Source: Acetobacter farinalis (GTDB taxonomy: Bacteria; Pseudomonadota; Alphaproteobacteria; Acetobacterales; Acetobacteraceae). From it: DNA of 7,182 bases. Positions 1 to 4,292 of this stretch are shown here, one piece after another. The notes under the pieces are model-generated. The model ran no database searches and was not told the origin of the DNA. It saw only the letters and a list, made by a program, of their open reading frames with translations. The position numbers were made by a program, and so were the translations under genes. How positions within the stretch are numbered: the first letter of the stretch is position 1; each line of letters begins with the position of its first letter. Location of the stretch: positions 1 through 7,182 of the forward strand of contig NZ_JAPIUX010000035.1 of assembly GCF_026240015.1 (NCBI RefSeq). Direction: 5' to 3'.

Positions 1-10
1 AAGGGCTCGC

Positions 11-45
11 GATGCTGTCGCAGCGAATGTCGCTGCGACAGCATC
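11..45. repeat. Perfect 16-bp inverted repeat with 3-nt spacer
   Basis: Arms GATGCTGTCGCAGCGA (11-26) and TCGCTGCGACAGCATC (30-45) are exact reverse complements around ATG (27-29). On the + strand the dyad is followed by the moderately T-rich ATTCTGTTCT, so it could terminate an unseen upstream + strand gene, although the T-run is interrupted. Its perfection and tiny spacer also fit a dimeric protein site, such as a recombinase, partition or repressor operator. The window starts only 10 bases before it, so its left context is unknown. Confidence 0.75.
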
Positions 46-46
46 A

Positions 47-77
47 TTCTGTTCTGATCGCTCTGTCATGAACAGAA
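47..77. repeat. 8-bp inverted repeat over the start of the 262-aa ORF
   Basis: TTCTGTTC (47-54) and GAACAGAA (70-77) are exact reverse complements separated by 15 nt. The right arm overlaps the first codons of the ORF that begins at 68. It could be an operator dyad controlling that gene, or a leader hairpin burying the start. An 8-bp dyad can occur by chance, but this one sits directly beside the long dyad at 11-45. Confidence 0.4.
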
Positions 78-856
78 CACATCACCACACTATAAACTCA
101 ACAAGGCGTCTCACTCCGGAAGCTTACATGGAACCCATCCTAGCCGCGCTTTCTCCATCCGCACCGCCGATGATCCATTACATGTGTGGACAGACCGAGG
201 GAGCGACCGTTTTCTGTAATGAAAACGATGTCCAGTATGTTGATGACCGCCGGATTTTGACCCGGCAGGAGGTCAGGATTCTGCGCTGGGCAGAGAAGAA
301 CCTCTCCCTGATTGATCGTAATGTTTACGTGTCAATCGTCGCTTTGCGTGTGATGATCGGAGCCGTTTCACCCGACATCAGGACGTATTGCTGCTTAAAG
401 AACGGCGACCTTGTTATGCCGGCCTTGCCTGTTCGGATGCGGCTCATGCCTGCTCTCGGGGTGGCGTGGCCCGACGTTCCGGCGTGGGGAGACATCGTAA
501 GGACGCTCGTGACGGCAACCGGGCGCGGGAACGCGAACCGGGAAATGGAGCGCCTGCTGGTGCCTGCCCTGGTCGGTCTGGGGGATGCTGTCGCGCCAGC
601 TATATCCTGCACGAACAGCCAGTTTGCGGGAGGGCGGGATAGAGACAGCGAGGTTGGGGAGCGAATCCGGGGAATTGCCGCTACAGTTCACGGGGAAGAC
701 TGGGAGTTTTTCGATAGGCGACGGGGCGGCGGTGGTGGTGGTGGCGGGCGGATTGCAGGAGGTGGCGCAAGTCGCGTGGGGGTCGGGAAAAGAAACGGCC
801 CGTCTCCGGGTGCGCCCAGGCCGAGGGGGCGAGTGTTGCGGCCGCGATGGGGGTGA
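68..856 (+). CDS. Hypothetical protein with Gly/Arg-rich C-terminal region
   Basis: I do not recognise this family. The frame reads 262 codons. From about residue 20 to 215 the composition looks like a folded protein, with mixed hydrophobic and charged residues, Trp-containing segments and a WEFFDRRRG stretch near 214-222. After about residue 218 it becomes low complexity: eight consecutive Gly from tandem GGN codons, then Gly/Arg/Pro-rich sequence to the stop. The C-terminal third may therefore be a disordered tail or a read-through of a degraded end. There is no clear Shine-Dalgarno before ATG 68. ATG at 128 (MEPILAAL) follows a weak CCGGAAGC and is a reasonable alternative start. No signal peptide or membrane helix is evident. 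It converges on the minus-strand operon, with an apparently non-coding gap between them. It could be an accessory plasmid gene of unknown role. Confidence 0.5.
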   Translation: MNRTHHHTINSTRRLTPEAYMEPILAALSPSAPPMIHYMCGQTEGATVFCNENDVQYVDDRRILTRQEVRILRWAEKNLSLIDRNVYVSIVALRVMIGAVSPDIRTYCCLKNGDLVMPALPVRMRLMPALGVAWPDVPAWGDIVRTLVTATGRGNANREMERLLVPALVGLGDAVAPAISCTNSQFAGGRDRDSEVGERIRGIAATVHGEDWEFFDRRRGGGGGGGGRIAGGGASRVGVGKRNGPSPGAPRPRGRVLRPRWG

Positions 857-894
857 TGCGAAGCGGGTTGAAGGGGCCTGGGCTCGGGGGAGGG

Positions 895-919
895 ATGCCC
901 CGGCTCCGCCGGGAGGCAT
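895..919. repeat. Bulged hairpin in the gene-free gap 857-1010
   Basis: ATGCCCCGGC (895-904), a TCC loop, then GCCGGGAGGCAT (908-919) pair over ten bases with a 2-nt bulge. There is no following T-run, so it is not a convincing intrinsic terminator for the gene ending at 856. I see nothing else in the gap apart from G-rich low-complexity sequence and a CGGCGCCG palindrome further on. Confidence 0.4.
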
Positions 920-1010
920 GGAAACGCGAGCGAGGCGGCGCCGAGCCTCCTCCCCAAGCGAAGAGCCTCCCACCTCTGGTTTCCTTGAACCCACGTTGAA
1001 TCAGACAAAG

Positions 1011-1034
1011 AAAAAGGCGGCACGGTGGCCGCCT
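1011..1034 (-). terminator. Rho-independent terminator of the minus-strand operon
   Basis: Read on the minus strand, AGGCGGC, a 6-nt loop and GCCGCCT form a 7-bp GC-rich stem followed at once by TTTTT and then CTTTG. This is a classical intrinsic terminator. It lies 36 nt past the last stop codon (1070) of the minus-strand operon, which supports a transcript running from about 3440 down through the small fourth gene. Confidence 0.8.
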
Positions 1035-1069
1035 CTGGGGATGTCACAGTCATAATGGAGAAGCGAGGA

Positions 1070-1292
1070 TCACATCCTGCGCGATTGTTCTTCGGTCGGT
1101 TTGAGTTGCTCAGGCGTCTGCTGCTTTATCCGGACCATCATCCGTCTCAGCGCAGATTTTTGCTCGGGTTTCCTCCCCTTGCCTTTATGCTCTGCCTTTT
1201 CCTTCTTGCCGGCGCCATCAGCTTTCCCGCGTTCCGTTCTCCTCGCCGACTTCGCCGATCGTCTTGATTGACGATGAAACCGCGTCGCCCAT
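1070..1292 (-). pseudogene. Small Lys/Glu-rich fourth operon gene, split by a +1 frame change
   Basis: An ATG at 1292 lies 16 nt after the stop of the membrane-protein gene and has AGG five bases upstream. Its frame reads 24 codons (MGDAVSSSIKTIGEVGEENG, then TRES) and stops at TGA 1220-1218. The +1 frame then continues as typical coding sequence (KADGAGKKEKAEHKGKGRKP, later RIKQQTPEQLKPTEEQ) and stops at TGA 1072-1070, shortly before the terminator. That downstream frame is open from 1303 but has no ATG, GTG or TTG start before its final third. The whole span, 223 nt, equals 74 codons plus one base, as expected if a protein of about 73 aa had gained a single base. The stop TGA also overlaps an ATG (TGATG), which opens a third-frame 23-codon ORF ending at 1147. 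The product would be a small, highly charged soluble protein of unknown function. A sequencing error, a pseudogene or programmed +1 frameshifting are all possible. Confidence 0.5.
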
Positions 1293-1308
1293 ACCGACCT
1301 GATTTATT

Positions 1309-1929
1309 TTAGGAGTCGCGCCGGCCCCAGCGGCGGATCGCATCGCGGGGCGGAAGGGCGAAAATGAAGCGGATCAACAGGCTGGTTGCTGCCCATGCGA
1401 TAATCAGGCGAACGGCAAGAAACGCGACAGTCCCGGCGGCGAGCAGAAACCATGGCGCCTGAGCCTGGAGCCATCGGTTCAGTTCGTCGTCCGGCACGTT
1501 GACGTAACCAATACCCAGACTGCCGAGATAAAGACCTGCGGCGAACAGGATCACGCCGCAGGCCCATTGCGTTGTCGTCGCGATGTCGAGTTTTGCTTCG
1601 GCTCTCTTGTCCAGCGTCTGCTCGATCGCATTGGCCAGTCGGGCAGACACGGTCTGCACCAGTTCCGCCACGCGCGTCTCAAGCCGTGCCTGAGCCGCCG
1701 CCTCCCCGTGCGCGGCCGCGTCGCCGAATTCCCGGATCGCCTTGCTCGCGGCCGTCTCCAGCTCGCCGGTCAGCGAGGTCAGGGTCGCGCGGATGTGCTC
1801 ATTGATCAGCAGCCGCACGACCTCCGGATCGTCAGGGCTGATCCCAGCGGCGCCCACGGCCGACCAGGCGCGGTCGCGGGTCTCTGGAGCGACGCCCAGC
1901 GCCTCGGCCGTGTCCTTGAAGATCGTCAT
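1309..1929 (-). CDS. Two-helix membrane protein, third gene of the traK/stb-like operon
   Basis: This 206-aa protein has an Ala/Glu-rich, probably helical or coiled-coil region at about residues 45-115. Two hydrophobic segments follow, near 122-143 (WACGVILFAAGLYLG...) and 160-191 (WFLLAAGTVAFLAVRLII...), and then a short basic tail (RRWGRRDS). I see no enzyme motif. The start is well supported: GGGAGGA lies 7 nt before ATG 1929, and only 15 bp separate it from the upstream ATPase stop, so the two genes are probably co-translated. In position it matches StbC of R388 (hydrophobic, role unclear) or TraM of IncP plasmids. I infer that it anchors the neighbouring ParA-like ATPase or the DNA complex to the membrane. 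The assignment rests on gene order and topology, not on recognised sequence similarity. Confidence 0.85.
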   Translation of the reverse strand: MTIFKDTAEALGVAPETRDRAWSAVGAAGISPDDPEVVRLLINEHIRATLTSLTGELETAASKAIREFGDAAAHGEAAAQARLETRVAELVQTVSARLANAIEQTLDKRAEAKLDIATTTQWACGVILFAAGLYLGSLGIGYVNVPDDELNRWLQAQAPWFLLAAGTVAFLAVRLIIAWAATSLLIRFIFALPPRDAIRRWGRRDS

Positions 1930-1944
1930 GATCCGATCCTCCCG

Positions 1945-2706
1945 TCACAGACCGAGGAAGCCGGATGCCGGTTCAATGGCCTTGCGGAATTCGCGCAGGA
2001 ATTGACTCGCGATCGTGCGCTCGGTGATGGTCAGTTCAGGATGCCGGGCGCAGTCTGAAAATTTCAGATTGAGCGCGTTGAGTTTCGCCCGCGCCCCGAC
2101 CTGTATGCCGGGCATGGAGACCTCGATACCGCCCGCAGCCAGAAGGCGATCGCGCCCCTTGCCGTAGCGCCGTTCGCTGCCGGAAGTGTAACCAAACCAG
2201 TAGGGAAAGTCGGCTTTAAGGTCGCGGCTCTCACGCATATTCAGAACGGCGACATGATCAACGGAATCGGTCCAGAAAGCACTCATATACTGACTGACGG
2301 ACTGGGCGCTTTCGATCTCGTTGTCGATGACATGCACGAGCGTCAGACGAACGTCGTTCTCATCCAGTGCGGCAAGGAATCCATCGACCCGTTCCCCGTC
2401 GCCATTGTCCACGATCTTGCTGATCTCGAAGCGGCTGCCGCCCGGCAGATCGTGCAGAATCACATCGGCGGCGGACGCAATCGAATTCAGAAGCGTGACA
2501 CGCTCCGCGTCCTGGCGAAGATCATAAAACTGGACGACATCATGGTAGACGCGCGCCAGCCCGCCGATCTGGCCATCCGCGTCAAAGATGGCCGCTTTCG
2601 TATTGCGTTCCCGATACACGTCCGTCATCAGGCGGGCGAATGTGGTCTTGCCAACACCGCCTTTTCCTGAGACGACGAGCACTAGGCGTTTCGTCCTGCC
2701 TCCCAT
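1945..2706 (-). CDS. ParA/MinD-superfamily ATPase, StbB/TraL-like
   Basis: A 253-aa P-loop ATPase of the deviant Walker (ParA/MinD/CobQ) type. The A motif SGKGGVGKTT lies at residues 13-22, with both lysines (K15 signature, K20 catalytic). AIFDADGQ at 39-46 supplies the A' aspartates, and VILHDLPGG at 82-90 is the Walker B strand with D86. Members of this superfamily form ATP-dependent dimers that position DNA or complexes in the cell. In this gene order the closest functional counterparts are StbB (R388) and TraL (RP4). An in-frame ATG at 2748 would add 14 residues, but ATG 2706 is preceded by AGGAG at 9 nt, and the added residues precede the first beta strand, so I choose 2706. The gene is separated from the TraK-like gene by 196 bp containing a terminator hairpin, and is coupled to the next gene by a 15-bp gap. 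Its partner is probably the DNA-binding product of the first gene. Confidence 0.9.
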   Translation of the reverse strand: MGGRTKRLVLVVSGKGGVGKTTFARLMTDVYRERNTKAAIFDADGQIGGLARVYHDVVQFYDLRQDAERVTLLNSIASAADVILHDLPGGSRFEISKIVDNGDGERVDGFLAALDENDVRLTLVHVIDNEIESAQSVSQYMSAFWTDSVDHVAVLNMRESRDLKADFPYWFGYTSGSERRYGKGRDRLLAAGGIEVSMPGIQVGARAKLNALNLKFSDCARHPELTITERTIASQFLREFRKAIEPASGFLGL

Positions 2707-2754
2707 GTCAAAGCACTCCTGTTCATTGAACCGCGATCTGCGCTTCATGGAATT

Positions 2755-2760
2755 AGTATA
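2755..2760 (-). promoter_or_regulatory. Possible -10 box for the ATPase gene
   Basis: On the minus strand TATACT lies just before the alternative ATG at 2748. Transcription starting about seven bases downstream would fall near 2748, leaving ATG 2706 as the usable start. No good -35 box is visible at normal spacing. The same hexamer occurs at the presumed promoter of the first operon gene (3451-3446). Confidence 0.3.
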
Positions 2761-2817
2761 GTGTGCTTTGTCGAAAGCTCCGGATCGCTGCGCGAAACGT
2801 CCCTGTCAGGCAGACAT

Positions 2818-2851
2818 AAAAATGGCGGAACCGGTGTGATCCAGTTCCGCC
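2818..2851 (-). terminator. Intrinsic terminator/attenuator after the TraK-like gene
   Basis: On the minus strand GGCGGAAC (2851-2844) and GTTCCGCC (2831-2824) pair perfectly over 8 bp around a 12-nt loop that can add two more G-C pairs. An A and TTTTT (2822-2818) follow. It lies 51 nt after the stop of the TraK-like gene and 111 nt before the ATPase start. It would make the first gene more abundant than the rest, or fully separate the two transcripts. Confidence 0.75.
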
Positions 2852-2902
2852 TCTGTCGGAATCAAGCCCCGCTGTGTTGCGGAGAGCAACTATTGGCAGT
2901 TC

Positions 2903-3370
2903 TTATGCGTCTAGTGATGGCGGCTTCCTCGACGTGAATCCTGACATCGAGGGCGAGGCTGCTTCAGCCGGCGCAGAATCCGATGTCGGACGCGCCGGCT
3001 TCGAAGTGCGGGAATCATTGCTGTTGCTCGCCGCAACCTTGTCGGCCGCTGCATCGGAATCCGGTTTCGGCTTGCGTGTCGGGCGACGGGACGCACCACC
3101 CCGCGTTTCCTTTGCGATGCGCTTCATATAGGTCGCAAACGTGCCTGCGCTGATTTCGATGCCGCGTTTGGTCAGCATGTCGCAGATTTCGGAATCCGTG
3201 CGACCGTCCTGCTTCATTTTCAGGAGTGGTTCGTGAATCTGTTTGACCAGGTCGTAAACAGTCTGCGGTTTACGAGACAGCCATTCCTCATGCTCCTGCG
3301 CGAGATCAGCCGTCAGTTCCTCGACCGACATCGTCAGATTGACTGCCGAACGCCTTGTTGTCTTTGCCAT
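2903..3370 (-). CDS. TraK/StbA-like DNA-binding protein
   Basis: The 155-aa protein has a helical N-terminal domain with a helix-turn-helix-like stretch at about 41-88 (LVKQIHEPLLKM, DGRTDSEICDML, then GTFATYMKRIAK). A polar linker rich in Ala, Ser, Pro, Lys and Arg covers about 89-142, and the protein ends SGFTSRKPPSLDA. This architecture, a GxxxSxxTFxxYxKR-type HTH, a disordered Ala/Pro linker and a terminal GFT motif, resembles IncP TraK as I remember it. TraK binds oriT; R388 StbA fills the equivalent place and represses its own operon by binding repeats. The start at 3370 has AAGGGA seven nt upstream. It is the first gene of the operon, next to the presumed oriT. I infer that it binds the tandem repeats in its leader and possibly sites near oriT, and works with the downstream ParA-like ATPase. 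The family name is tentative because only short motifs support it. Confidence 0.8.
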   Translation of the reverse strand: MAKTTRRSAVNLTMSVEELTADLAQEHEEWLSRKPQTVYDLVKQIHEPLLKMKQDGRTDSEICDMLTKRGIEISAGTFATYMKRIAKETRGGASRRPTRKPKPDSDAAADKVAASNSNDSRTSKPARPTSDSAPAEAASPSMSGFTSRKPPSLDA

Positions 3371-3398
3371 GCCGTATTCCCTTTCGATCTAAAAGCTG

Positions 3399-3451
3399 TG
3401 TTGCTCGTCGCAACATGCTCGCCGCAACGCACGCCTATGACGTAGAGTATA
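3399..3451 (-). promoter_or_regulatory. Promoter and tandem operator repeats of the traK/stb-like operon
   Basis: On the minus strand a TATACT -10-like box (3451-3446) is followed in the leader by two direct repeats, GTTGCGGCGAGC (3428-3417) and GTTGCGACGAGC (3414-3403). They differ at one base and are repeated every 14 bp. The second copy also lies inside a small hairpin, TGTTGC-TCGTC-GCAACA (3399-3415). No clear -35 box is visible. Repeats just downstream of a start point fit autorepression by the first gene product, as known for StbA of R388. Confidence 0.5.
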
Positions 3452-3590
3452 ACCTAATCACGGATCTCAGCAGACCATGACGCCCGCGCTCTCGCCTTAT
3501 ATGGGTCCTGATTCGCTTACTATGCTACCCGATCAGACAGACAACATCCCATACGCAGAATCGATATAGCATCACCATTCCGCATCTGAC

Positions 3591-3790
3591 CCCATGATAC
3601 CAACCCACTTAATTATCCTCACGCAATTCCCACCCTCATTCCACCATTCCATTCCTCATATTCCCCATTGATACCCCTATCCCGCACATCATCATTTAAT
3701 CCCTATTTTTTAATCTCAAATTCCCTCAAACAGATATGAATCCAAGACATTTCGTAACGATAACAAAACACCAAATCCATTAGATTATAT
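3591..3790. other. G-poor, C-rich intergenic tract with clustered ATTCC motifs
   Basis: No gene is supported here. In 3601-3720 the + strand has only 3 G against 46 C by hand count. ATTCC occurs at 3577, 3626, 3638, 3646, 3651, 3660 and 3720, five of them within 39 bp. The + strand would fold little when single-stranded. The position between the traK-like promoter and the presumed nic site suggests part of oriT: binding sites for an accessory protein, an easily melted segment, or a single-strand loading zone. Further along, the minus strand has an isolated TATAAT (3789-3784) without a -35 box. Confidence 0.5.
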
Positions 3791-3896
3791 TTTTCAACAC
3801 ACCACGCATCTTCGACGCCCGTAAGCACTCGAACCCGCTGTAAACAGCCATTTCTCCGTTAAAAGCGTCGGGAACAATCGTGCCGATCACCCGACA

Positions 3897-3933
3897 GATT
3901 TCTGCCCTGACCCCGACCAGATCAGGACAGAAA
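3897..3933. repeat. Imperfect 12-bp inverted repeat, part of a TCAGGNCAGAA motif set
   Basis: TTTCTGCCCTGA (3899-3910) and TCAGGACAGAAA (3922-3933) pair over 12 positions with one mismatch around an 11-nt loop. The arms are two copies of TCAGGNCAGAA in opposite orientation. A third copy lies on the minus strand at 3990-3980. The longer stretch GATTTCTGCCCTGACC (3897-3912) is nearly repeated as GATTCTGGCCTGACC (3978-3992), which abuts the presumed nick. I take these as binding sites for an oriT-recognising protein. Confidence 0.6.
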
Positions 3934-3977
3934 ACGAGCGCGTTTACGATGCAAGCCCGTAGCGGTTCCGGAAACAG

Positions 3978-4035
3978 GATTCTGGCCTGACCGAGACAAT
4001 CAGTGAGGCTTCCTTTTTGCCTCCCGGCGGGGGAG
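3978..4035 (-). other. oriT: Candidate oriT core (hairpin plus nic-like ATTGTCT)
   Basis: Read on the minus strand, GAGGC (4023-4019), a 9-nt loop and GCCTC (4009-4005) form a hairpin. ACTG and then ATTGTCT (4000-3994) follow. R388 oriT has a hairpin followed by TATTGTCT/ATAG, where MobF TrwC cuts after the last T. By analogy the nick would fall between 3994 and 3993 on the minus strand. The base after the presumed cut differs (C here, A in R388), and the hairpin-to-nick spacing is 11 nt rather than about 8. A second dyad, CTCCC (4021-4025) with GGGAG (4031-4035), overlaps the far side. Support comes from position: it lies between the divergent stb/traK-like operon and a MobF relaxase gene, and the implied transfer polarity matches R388. 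Confidence 0.5.
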
Positions 4036-4175
4036 CGTTGCGTGTGTCGGCAGCCCTCGGCTCCGCCTCGGTCGCGTCTTCATATCCATCGCGAAGAGCA
4101 ACACCATCCATGGCCCAGCGCGACATCCTCCGCCCCGGTTCCGTAATCCGATTCCGACAATGACTAGGCATAAAC

Positions 4176-4292
4176 GGCGGCATCCCGCCATCCATTGCCG
4201 GAACAGGAATCAACGCCCCTTCGGAACCCGCTCCATGCGGGAATCGGAACTACAATCAGTGAACGGAAACACCCATTCGAGGAACGGGAATC
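4176..4292 (+). promoter_or_regulatory. Leader of the relaxase gene with GGAAC/GGAATC repeats
   Basis: The 117 bases before the relaxase ATG contain GGAACAGGAATC (4200-4211) and GGAACGGGAATC (4281-4292), which match at 11 of 12 bases, plus GGGAATCGGAAC (4239-4250). Two small hairpins lie among them: GGCGG-CATC-CCGCC (4176-4189) and CCCGC-TCCAT-GCGGG (4227-4241). TACAAT at 4251-4256 is a possible -10 box without an obvious -35. The last repeat overlaps the likely ribosome-binding zone (GAGGAACGGGAATC before ATG 4293), so a protein bound there, or the hairpin, could limit relaxase expression. Confidence 0.4.

Noticed and set aside
395..994. Minus-strand 199-codon ORF opposite the unknown gene
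   Set aside because: It is Pro/Arg/Ser-rich and mirrors the GC-rich low-complexity sequence of the other strand. It has no recognisable domain, and the + frame at 68-856 has better coding character over the first 600 bases.
585..1055. Overlapping + strand 156-codon ORF
   Set aside because: It overlaps the 68-856 frame, is dominated by Arg/Gly/Pro, and runs through the operon terminator at 1011-1034. It is more likely an open frame caused by high GC.
1025..1267. + strand 80-codon ORF with a hydrophobic stretch
   Set aside because: It is antisense to the Lys/Glu-rich minus-strand small gene (antisense of Lys codons reads as Phe/Leu) and begins inside the terminator.
1567..2058. + strand ORFs opposite the membrane-protein and ATPase genes
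   Set aside because: They are shadows of well-supported minus-strand genes with good ribosome-binding sites and clear motifs.
3537..3550. Alternative nic-like TTGTCT on the minus strand (GTTGTCTGTCTG)
   Set aside because: It lacks a clear hairpin just upstream, unlike the 4005-4023/4000-3994 arrangement. It remains the second-best candidate if the first fails.
3601..3664. ATTCC cluster as a CRISPR array or satellite
   Set aside because: Spacing is irregular (12, 8, 5, 9 bp) and the unit is only five bases, so there is no repeat-spacer structure.
3784..3789. Perfect TATAAT on the minus strand
   Set aside because: No -35-like hexamer is found at 16-18 bp and no gene follows closely on that strand. 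It may be chance in AT-rich sequence.
3944..4213. Minus-strand 89-codon ORF across the candidate oriT
   Set aside because: It has no clear ribosome-binding site and no recognisable motif, and it covers the hairpin and repeat elements. I treat it as non-coding.
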